A DNA stretch of 64,000 bases, from contig MU404211.1 of the NCBI GenBank assembly GCA_022695795.1, positions 1 to 64,000 on the forward strand. The letters run 5' to 3'. Position 1 is the first letter of the stretch; every line of letters begins with the position of its first letter. Below are positions 36,193 through 45,930 of this stretch, piece after piece. Position numbers and translations under genes: made by a program. The notes below the pieces were generated by a model. It did no database searches and was not told where the DNA came from. It saw only the letters and a list, made by a program, of their open reading frames with translations. The stretch is from Biscogniauxia marginata. Its lineage: Eukaryota; Ascomycota; Sordariomycetes; Xylariales; Xylariaceae.

Positions 36193-36840
36193 ATGGCTTG
36201 TGAGGGAAAGGCTCTTATGCAAGAGATTCTTGAAGTGGCATACAAGGACATTGGTAGCGAACCGTCAGACTTGACATTGATATATGAACACGGGGAGCAG
36301 CTGACCTTCGGCACATGCGTGCGATCCCTCCATACGATGATGCTTTCCGGAGGATAGCAGCTGGTACGCATGGGCGTTGGGGTCAACCGAGGGAACAGAA
36401 TCGGCCTTATTAGTGTGAGTATCACACTCCCAATTTACAGCTAATCTGTGTAGGGAGAACAAACAGCTAACCGGGGGTATCCTGTATCCTTTGATAAATA
36501 CCGGCTATAAGGTGGACTTTGGCGGAAAGCAACCCCCGAGATACACCATCGACTCGTGTTCATACTCGACCCGTCCGCCACATCTGAAGAATCGACGACA
36601 TCTAAGTTGTGATCCCGGCGAGAGTTCCCCGAAGGCGCCGGCCAGTTTGTGGGATTTTGGGCAGTTCCAAAGAGACACGATCGCACCCTCAGATTCAACA
36701 TGCTTAGGCCGGTCTTTGAGACTGCTAGCCGCGAAGGAGTTGACGGGAGTGAAACAGTTGCCAAGATAATACGGGATACCAGAGGGTGTAGTGTTTTGTC
36801 GCATGTACCTTTCAGGCTTTGCATGAAGATGAAGGTGAAA
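36193..36840 (+). pseudogene. Fragment resembling an adenylate-forming (AMP-binding) enzyme N-terminus
   Basis: From the ATG at 36193 a frame reads EPSDLTLIYEHGEQLTFG and, after one TAG where CAG (Gln) would fit, QLVRMGVGVNRGNRIGLIS. This follows the pattern at the start of acyl-CoA ligase/NRPS-type adenylation domains (a Tyr-containing (L)TY/FG box, then GVxxGDRVGLI). A donor GTGAGT follows at once. Downstream (36605-36810) another frame reads EGAGQFVGFWAVPKRHD and on for about 50 residues, not assigned. The core ATP-binding motifs are missing, so this is at most a gene remnant. The family call is tentative. Confidence 0.4.
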
Positions 36841-37129
36841 TAAATGCCGCAAAGGAATGCTTTATTAGATTGAGATAATTCATATTTCTTATTATTTTTA
36901 TTTTGTTCGACGGAGGATAATGATTACTTATTCCGTTATCCTTCCTTCGGAGGCCTAGGGTTGAGGGCTTCTAGTCGTAGGTTGAAAGCGCTCTTAGCTG
37001 CCGTGTAGCAATACGGGTAGCTAGATCTAGCTTTGATTTCACACGTCTCTCCTGGAAAGTTTGTTCTCATTTCAATTTATTCCAAGTTCCCTATCGACTA
37101 CCTCACCTCAATGCTTAGCCCCGGCCTTC

Positions 37130-39124
37130 TCACCAAACGACCGCGCCCCTGACGAACCCCTTGTCGACCAGCTCCGCGATGTTTCTCCCCAAACACTTCA
37201 GCCTATATCCGTCTACCTGTCGGCCATCGCCTAGGGTCTCGACGAAGTGATTGAAGTCGAACTCCTCGAACGAGCGCGAGCACTTCTCCAGGACCCGCCG
37301 CAGGGCCGCGATTCTGCACCTCGGGTCTCTGACTGCCGCGTCCAGCGTGAGCGCCAGGAGCGACTGCTTCGTGACATTGACTTCGTCCTTCTTCTCTCCC
37401 TTTCCTTCCCCAAAATTGACCTCAACTTCTCCTTCTAACCCCACAAGGACATCAACCCCGTCATCGTCACCCTGCCCACTATTGCTCTCCCGTCGCTCCC
37501 CCCCATCGCCACTCTCTTGCGCCGTGCGCCTGCCACTCCTCTTCTCCCCCTTCAGCCTCGCGATGATCTGCACGTACCTCCCTCTGAGCTCCCTGAGCGT
37601 CCATGGGGCATCCTCGAACCGGTTACACTCGGGCGGGACGTGGTCCCTGCGCCAAAAGTCGGGCGCCGGCTGCCAGCGCCAGACAAAGGGGTTGAAGTCG
37701 CGCACGAGCCAGCGCGGGAGCGCCTCGTTGCCGAGAGACCTCGGCGCCGCGCGGGCGCCGTCCCAGCCAAGGATCGCCTTGACGGAGCCATCGTCGGCGA
37801 TGATGATGTTGCGCATGCTAAGGTCCGGGTGCGCGAGCACAAACTTTTTCCCTTTACCCCTTTCCTGTTGTGTGCGGCGGGCCGTTGTTTTCACCGTTGT
37901 CCTCAGCTCCGCCCTCGGCTCGCGCACGAGCCGAATGAGCAAACGGAGAAGCTTATCGACGCCCTCGCCGGTCTCCGTGACGGGCGTGTACTCATCCAGC
38001 ATGGCAGTGTACATATCCTCCGGTTCGTTCCAGGGTCCGACGCCTCGGTAGACTGGCGTGCGCTCGCAGTCCTCATTCGCGAACCAGCACGCAATCATGG
38101 TCTGCACGTCAAGCTCACGCAGGGGTCCGGTGCCGACGAGGACACCCTCGCCGTCGAACAGGGGCATGCCTCCGCTGTCGAATTCGTACTGGCCGAGCTG
38201 AACCATAGCTTTGGCGACATGCTCTAGAATTCGGGCTCTCTTCTCCATTATTAGTGCTTCGTCGTCCTGGTCGGTAGTGTCGAACCAGACGTCCTCGAGT
38301 CGTCGGCCCTGCACGTACTCCATGATCAGGTACGGGACGTGGATCTCGTTGTGGGCCGAGCAGTCAGCGTCGATGACCTCGGGCACGGGAACGTCCGTCT
38401 CCGTCTTGAGCATGTTCAGCAGCAGGGCCTCAGTGCGCAGCGTCTCAGCGCAAAGCTTGTCCCACAAGTCAGGCGTGCCCGTAGCCGGAATCTTGATAAT
38501 CCATTTGATCACCTCACGCCGGCGGTCGTCGTAGAACTGAATCACATAGAAAACGTGCGCCGAGCCGAAAAAGGGGCTGCTGATCTGCGGCAGCGGTAGG
38601 GGCCGGGGTCGCCGCAAAACCGTCAGACTTCGCTGAGACTGCAGAATGTCAAGCGCTAGGTGCGCAACGGCGTCCGTATCGATATGCGAGAGGATACCCG
38701 CAAATTCGCGGTGTTTCCTTTCCGTCTCCATTACGATTCTCTGCTGCTGTTGCTCAGCCGTTTCTCTCCGCCCGACCCCTTGTCCCGCTGTGCGGCGACT
38801 ACGGCCATACTGGAAATCTACGGGTGCAGCTTGGACTAAGGAGTCTTTGAGACTCGGAAGCGGCAGTAGTTCGGCCTCTACTGGTACCTGCGTGACCTTG
38901 GGCAGTGAAAACTCCAGGTTCCTCAGCGAGGCAAGACCCCTCTGCAACTTTGCGGTGTCTATCCCACCAACATAGTCGACATGCGCCTGCCAGCTCTTGA
39001 TGCGCCATGAAAGCCCGAGGATGAGTGAGAGGTCGGCGTGGCGATCTCGAGCTAGCTTTGCCAGCTCATTCCGACGTTCATATCGAACTTTGCCGACGTA
39101 ACCCTGGACTGGATGCTCGGGCAT
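37130..39124 (-). CDS. APH-fold kinase-like protein with altered metal-binding motif
   Basis: An uninterrupted 664-codon frame from the ATG at 39124. It has a kinase-like nucleotide-binding lobe around residues 190-260 (KWIIKIP as a possible Lys strand), a hinge (PYLIMEYVQGRRLEDVW) and the Brenner/APH catalytic loop HPDLSMRNII (432-439), followed by ILGWDGARAAPRSLGNEALP. In aminoglycoside/choline-kinase-like proteins the second motif is usually I(I/L)DW(D/E); the Asp that binds metal is Gly here (residue 453). A charged low-complexity insert (about residues 545-600) precedes a C-terminal helical region. Fungal genomes carry many such proteins of unknown substrate. The frame stays open upstream to 39250, and a GTAAGT donor there suggests a leader intron, so a slightly longer N-terminus is possible. 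Confidence 0.82.
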   Translation of the reverse strand: MPEHPVQGYVGKVRYERRNELAKLARDRHADLSLILGLSWRIKSWQAHVDYVGGIDTAKLQRGLASLRNLEFSLPKVTQVPVEAELLPLPSLKDSLVQAAPVDFQYGRSRRTAGQGVGRRETAEQQQQRIVMETERKHREFAGILSHIDTDAVAHLALDILQSQRSLTVLRRPRPLPLPQISSPFFGSAHVFYVIQFYDDRRREVIKWIIKIPATGTPDLWDKLCAETLRTEALLLNMLKTETDVPVPEVIDADCSAHNEIHVPYLIMEYVQGRRLEDVWFDTTDQDDEALIMEKRARILEHVAKAMVQLGQYEFDSGGMPLFDGEGVLVGTGPLRELDVQTMIACWFANEDCERTPVYRGVGPWNEPEDMYTAMLDEYTPVTETGEGVDKLLRLLIRLVREPRAELRTTVKTTARRTQQERGKGKKFVLAHPDLSMRNIIIADDGSVKAILGWDGARAAPRSLGNEALPRWLVRDFNPFVWRWQPAPDFWRRDHVPPECNRFEDAPWTLRELRGRYVQIIARLKGEKRSGRRTAQESGDGGERRESNSGQGDDDGVDVLVGLEGEVEVNFGEGKGEKKDEVNVTKQSLLALTLDAAVRDPRCRIAALRRVLEKCSRSFEEFDFNHFVETLGDGRQVDGYRLKCLGRNIAELVDKGFVRGAVVW

Positions 39125-39793
39125 GATTGATTTCTCTGTGGGCGAGCTAGCTATAGTCTTAATACAATGTATTATCAGGAAGCTCTCGAAACCCGAAAGA
39201 ATTAGACATTGTGAGCCAGAAAGGCACACGGATGATTGAGACAAAGACACTTACTCTTTCATCCCCACAAGAAGCTTGCTAGTCTAAAAGTCGATGTTTC
39301 CGTGTTCGGAAAGAGAAGAATGTTCTGTGTCAGTGCTTGTAATTTTTCTATAGAACCATGTTCCTAGCCCAAACTGGTGTAAGAAAACGAGTCTTTCTGC
39401 TTCCGTTGTCTCTATAAAGCATTAACATGTGTCTAGCCTTTCTCAATAAGGGTATAACCACCACTGTGTTTATTCCATCGGCTCATTTGCGGAGAGCAGT
39501 ACAAAGCATGCCGTGAATGGGAGTAAAAGGATATGAAACGCCAGCCTCTAAGGAAAACCCCGAGAAACGCATACAATATCACTACATGTACCCCCAGATT
39601 CTGTGGTTAAGCCAACTCCGGAGAGTGTGTACGCAATGCTCCGGTACAAAACCCAGGACAAGGACTATGAAACGCCAAACAGAGAACGCCCGTATGTAGC
39701 ACTCACTAGTTCTTTAAGTGAGTAGCCGCTCCATGGTAGCCCGGTTTGCCACCAGTCGGCAGCTCGATCCACAATCCGTTTCAAGGTCGAGCC
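39125..39793. other. Intergenic region
   Basis: It holds the promoter of the APH-like gene and the 3' flank of the phosphatase gene; both are on the minus strand. A likely leader intron of the APH-like gene begins with GTAAGT near 39240. No other ORF is supported. Confidence 0.4.
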
Positions 39794-41313
39794 CTACTGC
39801 GACCGAAACCACCAGGCACCAAGGCCGACGAAGAGTACCGTGACGAGAACCGTAATGCCCTGCTTCGACTGCGAGACAAGCATTGACCAGCCTATGATAG
39901 ACTCCCATTTCTTGACCTGGGCACGGTGTTCCCAGGACTGAAGATCGATAGGGAAAGGTAGCTTAATGCGTGGATCCGGTGCTTTCTCCCGTTCAAGGTT
40001 GAGCTCTGTCTCGTATGCCCATTCATCCGGCACAAGCTTAGATGGCTCGAGGACTGGGACATCCAGACGCAAGAAAACTGCCCTGTGGTCACTAGTTCTG
40101 ACCACAGGGATCGCGTCGTAAGCCCTCACTTTCATTCCTTTCCCCTCACCGGGAGAGCTCTGGGCCCACCACGGGAGCTCCAGATACAACACCCGATCAC
40201 ACCAACCAGGCCATCGATGAGGCGCCCAAGTCCAGTTGACATGGTCCACATCATTTCCCTCCTCCTCCGAAGGGTGGCGCGGTCCTGTTCCTGGAAGGGC
40301 CTTGGGCGATACGATAAGTTTGTAGGTCGGTGGGAAGTCGATCTTGGCCTCGCTTAATCCGTGAAGTGTACGTCCGGCTGATTTCTCGGAAACCAACTGA
40401 TCTCGGGCCAGAAAGTGAGCATAGTAGTAGGGGCTCTCAGGATCTGTGTCGGGAAACGTTGAGTCGTTGGTTGGCGACGTCTTGGAGAGTCGATAGTTCA
40501 GGTCGCCGGCCACAAATAGATGGGTACCTGGCTTGTATATGGAAATTTCGTGCAAGGCCCTCCGACTTGAATCCGGTTTGAGAAGTGCCTGTCCCTCCTC
40601 ACCATCTTCTGGAGTGTGAGGAGTAGGTAGCGAGGATTCGGGCGGAATAACGCTCTTGGGGTCTTCGAAGACGAGGCCGGAGACAATGCTCTCCCAATTC
40701 TTGTTCCGCTTTTCTAGATTCCACTCCATAGCTGCCAGGTGCGCGCTCACGAAGGTGAGTTCGGTCTCTCTGACGTCACCGCCGACATCCTTCTTGTAGA
40801 AAATGCGAAGTCCAACGGCGCCCTTGTTGGCCATGTCACCAGCACCAAAACCGACCTCGGCTCCTCGTAGGTCATGCACAGCGTCTGGTTCGCGAGCAAA
40901 GAGCATAATCCCGGTCATACCGACATTACGTGTGTTCATCAGCGTGTATGGACGGTCCTTGTATCGGGTTTGGCGCTCTTCTTCGGCTATGAACTTGGCC
41001 GCTGCGAGGTTGACGGCAGATTCGAAGCTTTGGAAGTAGGGGTTCAGGACGTAGGATCCGATGAAGGCCTTCGCAAGCGGTGCCATTTCCTGGATGCAAC
41101 TGCATTTGATTAGGACTAATACCGACTCCCACAAGCGAAGTAGGGGGAGGCTCACAAGACGAGCAAATCTGGTAGGCTCGTGGCATCTTGGCCGAGGGCG
41201 TTGTATAGGTGATTAGCAAAGACGGAACTGTTGATCTGGTTCTTTGCAGCATTGAAAGTGAGAATAAAGACGTCCAGCGTCGGGTTGGTTTCCATGTTCG
41301 TAAGCTCGGCCAT
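39794..41313 (-). CDS. INP54: Inositol polyphosphate 5-phosphatase, tail-anchored (INP54-like)
   Basis: Two exons are inferred, 41313-41156 and 41099-39794 (56-bp intron, branch CTAAT), giving 487 aa. The endonuclease/exonuclease/phosphatase fold is present: FILTFNAAKNQ, QEMAPL, NKGAVGLR (about residue 144), FVSAHLAA, the 5-phosphatase signatures GDLNYRLS (251) and FPPTYK...WCDRVLYLE (308-355), and TSDHRAVF (388). A C-terminal hydrophobic segment GITVLVTVLFVGLGAWWF followed by RSQ is a tail anchor. Yeast Inp54 has this arrangement: it removes the 5-phosphate of PI(4,5)P2 and is held at the ER by its tail. The first exon is needed for the first strand of the fold; without it the frame would start inside the intron. 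Confidence 0.92.
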
Positions 41314-43337
41314 GGCAATAACACTGCAGCAACCGTGATAAACCGCTCGATTGGATTGTTGACAAATGCAAGGTATTTTGGTTCGGTTCGGTGCGGGTGT
41401 GGGGGGTGGTTCCGATAAGACGTCTGCAAGGGGCCCAAGGATGGCCCCGGTGTGGTATTTAACCCTTCAGACGAATAAGGTATGAGGAAGTAAGGCTTCA
41501 GCTGTGCAGCAAACCTGAAATGCTCCTGCAACTACACTAAAAATCCAAGGTCATTCCAGTGTCCGATGACGTAATATTCAAAGGCAAGAGTCCCGCATTT
41601 ATCAAAAGCGGAAAGCAGACAAGGGAAAACAAAAGAAAAACAAGAGGATATCCCCCCCCGAGACAAGACTGACCTTCCTTATATTTATATACCTCAGGTA
41701 GGTGCTTTGGAAGAGATAGGCACCTACGTTATCAGGTTACGTACTACTTATAAATATATAGAGTTCGCCCTTGTCATCGTCACAAGCGTCCTGTCTTAAG
41801 ATGTGTCAGGTGTTCAGCCTCATGTGATGGCCTAGCTACGGTGAATGCACCCAGAACATAGGATAGCCTAGTAATACCATTATTTAGGCCACGAGAGAGC
41901 TCTCTTAAGGATTTCCTCCCCCCCAAGGCTTAGGGTTTTCGTCAGGATTACGAGCATTGCCTCGAGTCCCTGTAGGCCATGTGATCTTGTACCGCCTCCT
42001 TACGAGATATTACCCACCTGTCTCGAATAGTTCCAATACACCTACCGGAGCTGTTTAGACATGGCCAGACCCTCGTAGCCTACTCTGCAGGAGCTGAGAA
42101 TCACACCGAGTATGCGTTTCAACAATGTAGTGCAAATAAAAACGCAATCTGATTTACTACCTAGCGTGTGTCGACCGTCTGCCTTGCCTATGCCATTAAA
42201 GGGGGATCCACTCTTCCTGCCACCATCAAGTTTGCTAACACGACCCTCAGGCGCTGCCAGCTATACGACTAGCCACATCAGATGTTGTCACTCTGCAGAG
42301 CCCCAGAAGAGCCCCCCCATGGGACCCTTTCGAGACGTTGCCACTGCACGAGTTGACAAATACCGGTTGACAACGAGTATCCACTGTAGGTTTACCTGTG
42401 AGCAAACTCTGTTCCATGTGATGGCTAGTTCCATGATTGATATGTTCCGTCTGCCCAAAATAGAGATCTGAAGCTTGCGAATGCGAGCCCCTTCTAGAAG
42501 GTCATGAACGAACGACGAAGGAGCGAGTTCTGCCCTAGCAAGTGTCCACCATCACTCCTTTTCCAGCAGTGTTTCTGGGATGCCGTGACAGCTACCAACA
42601 GAGCGCTGGCGACGAAACGATGGCCAAGGCTCGGTAGGTCGGTTATCATCAAATATGTAACGGCTGAGAAACGCGCAACCCCCCGCCCCCCATTACGACC
42701 GCCCCAGGAGTGGAATCTGACGTGACAAGTACAACAACAGAGTATGAAAGCACGTAGGAAAATGAAATGAAATGGAGTAAAAGAAAAACCGAATCAGATC
42801 ATATCAGAAAGCTAATGAATCGCATCGAAGGAACTTCGTCAGAACAGACAAACGGTTGCTATTGTATGACGAAGCTCAATCTCACGGTACGTGTCCTCCT
42901 TTACGCGAAAGCGGGTCGGCGGAAGAATGACGTGCCTGAATAGACTAGATTGCATGGTCGACGACATCCCAAGTGTGCTGGAATGCCGGAAGTGCCGTTC
43001 AAACAAACTCAGGTAATCGACGAGGACGCAGAAAGGCCGGCAAGCCGACGCAAGACTACGACTTCGCGAGTTCCCTAGTTGTCCGAGCCATGGAATGGAG
43101 TCGTGAACCGAGAGTCATCGAAGAACGGAAACAAAAGCAATCCATATGATATGAAAAGAATAATACGTGGTGCTCGATCGAAGTCGTTGGCTGAGATTCA
43201 CTGGAGTGCTCCGGCGGACCAACGACGCGGGGGACGACGAAACTACCACGAAGAGGGGAGTATTCCCCGTTGTGCCGATTGTAAAACGTTACACCCACCA
43301 CAACGCGACGGACGATGCCAAAGCAACGGTGTTGAAA
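41314..43337. other. Two-kilobase intergenic region
   Basis: It lies between the 5' end of the INP54-like gene and the 3' end of CK1. Short plus-strand ORFs (42112-42725) have no domain or codon pattern that supports them. A short C run lies at 41652-41659. Part of 42700-43337 is probably the CK1 3' untranslated region. No RNA gene was recognised. Confidence 0.45.
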
Positions 43338-44949
43338 TCATTTAGGACGGTAGGAACCAGAGGCATATCCGGAGCCGGCACCCTGGCCCTTGGAAGCTGA
43401 TCGCAGCCTGTTACCGCAAACTGAAGTGTCAGCATTCGTGTCAGCAATTCCTCCGGCCAGCGTTGTGAATCACACCAAACTCGAAGGAAACATGATTCCT
43501 TACTAGGAATGCTTGGACTATACTGGGCTGGGCTGGGCTGGCGAGACACTCACATCCTGTCGCTTCCCCCGACGGCACGGCTGGTTTCTGGAGTGTCAAC
43601 ACCTGGAGCACCACGCTCAATCACCTTACGGCGAGCGGTGGGGAAATTCGGCTTGGCGGCACCGGACTGAGGGGTTTGTCCGGCGGTGGCGGCGGTGGTT
43701 CGACCGGCTCGGGCCTTGTCTTCATCATCACCACCCTGACCAGCAGCCTGGGCAATAGCCTGAGCATTCTTCTGGTACTTGTACACCGTCCAGTCGAAGA
43801 CATAGTCGTACTGGAAGCCCTCACGAACAAAAAGGTCACGGAAGATCTTTCGAAGGTAGCTGTAGTCGGGCTTGTCATCGAATCGGAGGGAGCGGGTGTA
43901 GTTCAGATAAATGGCGAACTCGTTGGGGAAGCCACGGCAGAGCACCTCAGTGGGGGTGGTCATCTTCTTCTCCATGATGCGGTCGTACTTCTGCTTCTTA
44001 GTGGCAGCCTTGAGACCCTGCCAAGGGAGAGATCCACGGCAGAAGTACAACATGACATAGCCGAGAGACTCCATGTCATCACGGCGAGATTGCTCTGCAG
44101 TCCGTTAGCAATTAGCCAGTCCTGTCTGGGACACTGTATTAGACATACCGACTCCTAGATGCGTGTTAATAGAAGCATATCGAGCCGTGCCGGTCAAGTT
44201 CTTGTTCTCGCGGTACGGGATGTGGAAGTGAGTCTTGGGGTCTCGGTACTTCTTGGCCAGACCGAAGTCGATGACGTTGACCTGGTTTCCGCGTTTGCCG
44301 ATGCCCATCAGGAAGTTATCGGGCTTGATATCGCGGTGGATGAAAGACTTGGCGTGGATGTACTCGATGCGGGAGATAAGCTGGTCGGCAAGGAGCAATA
44401 CCGTCTTGAGAGAGAACTTCCTGTTGCAGAAGTTGAACAGATCTTCCAAGCTGGGGCCGAGCAGGTCGAGGACCATGGCATTGTAGTCACACTCGGTGCC
44501 GAACCAACGGACAAAGGGGATGCCGACGCCACCAGCGAGGGACTTGTAGACTCGGGCCTCATACTCGAGCTGGGGATGCTTGGCCTTGACAGATTCCAGC
44601 TTGATGGCGATCTCCTCGCCCGAGATGATGTTGGTACCGAGGTAGATATCACCAAACGAGCCGGAGCCGATCTTTCGACCGATGCGGTATTTATTACCGA
44701 CGCGAAGATCCTACAGCATAGTTAGTACGGTTTCATTTGGTCTATCGTGTCCCCATCCGCGGGCAGAGGCAGATGGTGCATCGTTGGGAAAATGCCAACG
44801 AATGGGGGCCAGCAGTGCAGATTGACCTGGCAATGCACACCGACATTCAGAACCCCACTAGCTGACCCCATACGATAACGTGTATCCACACACTAACACC
44901 AGGTCCAGGATTCAAAATCTAAAGTTGAGCAACGTACCATTGTGGTCAT
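43338..44949 (-). CDS. HRR25: Casein kinase 1 (HRR25 / CK-1a type)
   Basis: Four exons are inferred: 44949-44938 (only 12 nt, encoding MTTM), 44710-44149, 44094-43554 and 43407-43338, giving 394 aa. The CK1 kinase domain spans about residues 10-285, with [36 protein letters not shown], the catalytic loop [22 protein letters not shown], the CK1 [14 protein letters not shown], and [18 protein letters not shown]. The tail is Gln/Ala/Gly-rich and ends [26 protein letters not shown] after the last intron; if that intron is retained the protein stops at M (43550). In fungi this kinase acts in the circadian clock (FRQ/PERIOD phosphorylation), DNA repair, vesicle traffic and ribosome maturation. The donor GTACGT and branch TACTAAC support the tiny first exon. 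Confidence 0.95.
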
Positions 44950-45930
44950 GTTGACGATGGGTGGAGCTGAGAAGCTGCCGCTTGAATTCCTGTGTTCGGA
45001 TCGGAGAGGAGCCTGCAGAGGCTCGTGGAGATGGTCAAAATGGTGTTCTGTCTAGAGGTTGGCAATCTAGTCAGGGAATCTGTCAGCAGTCAAGAGGTAA
45101 GAATTGGCACTAATTTGGTGACGATCGAGGGGGAGTATCTAGTGAATACCGTTGGGGAAGAAGGAATAGAAGCTTAAGAAGGTTTGAAGAAAGGCGGAGG
45201 AGAAATGAATGGTTTGGGTAGGTGGCTTGGTATTAAAATAAAGGCTGACAAAAGCCTAGCGAGAAGAAAAAAAAACAAGAACGCAAGAGGCACAGACCCA
45301 AGTCCAAGGGATGGAGAAATGTCAGGTGAAATTGTGATAAAAACCGATGCAGCGCGGTGAAGTAGTGGACGGGGGCGAAGAAGTGGAAGGTTGTGATGGG
45401 AAAGGGAAGAAGGGAGAGGGGAACAGTGTCTCACCTAGCGACCGGATTGATTGATTGATTGCCTCGACTTGCCAGCTTACCCAGCAAAATGCTGGATATT
45501 GAAGAAATACGTCGAGAAGAAGTAGAAGGAAATAAAAAGACGCGAGGGCGGGTGGGATGAATCACGCCTCCCTGGTATCTCAGTTGCAGAGATGTTTGTA
45601 TGTGTGTGTGTGGTGTTGGCGTGTGTGTAAGTAGGAGGAAAGAGGGAGAGTAGGTAAGGAAGAGAAAGGTTTGGGGAAAAGATAGCGGCCGTGGATGATG
45701 AATATGGGACCGCACAGAAGTGGATAAAGATGGGCCAGGCCGCCTGACTTTGACTGGAATGGAGACTTTTTGGGGGGTTGGGCGCGCCACAGGTGCGCTG
45801 GGCTGCTAACAGCTGCGGCAGGATTGGGTCTTGGGTACCTAACCTATAGGATCTTCCTAGGTATCCTCTTTCCGTGGCCAAAGGGTTAATTGAAGGCGAC
45901 TTGCTCGGCAGGACAAGAAGGGCGCGCACA
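44950..45930 (-). promoter_or_regulatory. CK1 promoter and probable long 5' leader
   Basis: Upstream of the CK1 start the minus strand is strongly pyrimidine-rich (45180-45480, CTTCTTCCC/CCTCTCC-type runs), a common feature of promoters and leaders of highly expressed fungal genes. A TG microsatellite lies at 45597-45629. The overlapping short ORFs here are products of low complexity. The exact transcription start cannot be placed. Confidence 0.45.

Noticed and set aside
37251..38227. Long plus-strand ORFs (266 and 236 aa)
   Set aside because: Antisense shadows of the GC-rich APH-like gene.
42112..42725. 119- and 73-aa plus-strand ORFs
   Set aside because: No recognisable motif, and they lie in the likely 3' flank of CK1.
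43550..43552. Stop codon of CK1 taken at 43550
   Set aside because: A GTGAGT donor overlaps it, and a matching acceptor at 43408 gives an in-frame tail (MLRSASKG...); the spliced form was preferred.
45174..45929. Pro/Ser/Leu-rich minus-strand ORFs upstream of CK1
   Set aside because: Pyrimidine-rich low-complexity leader/promoter sequence; no domain or intron structure.
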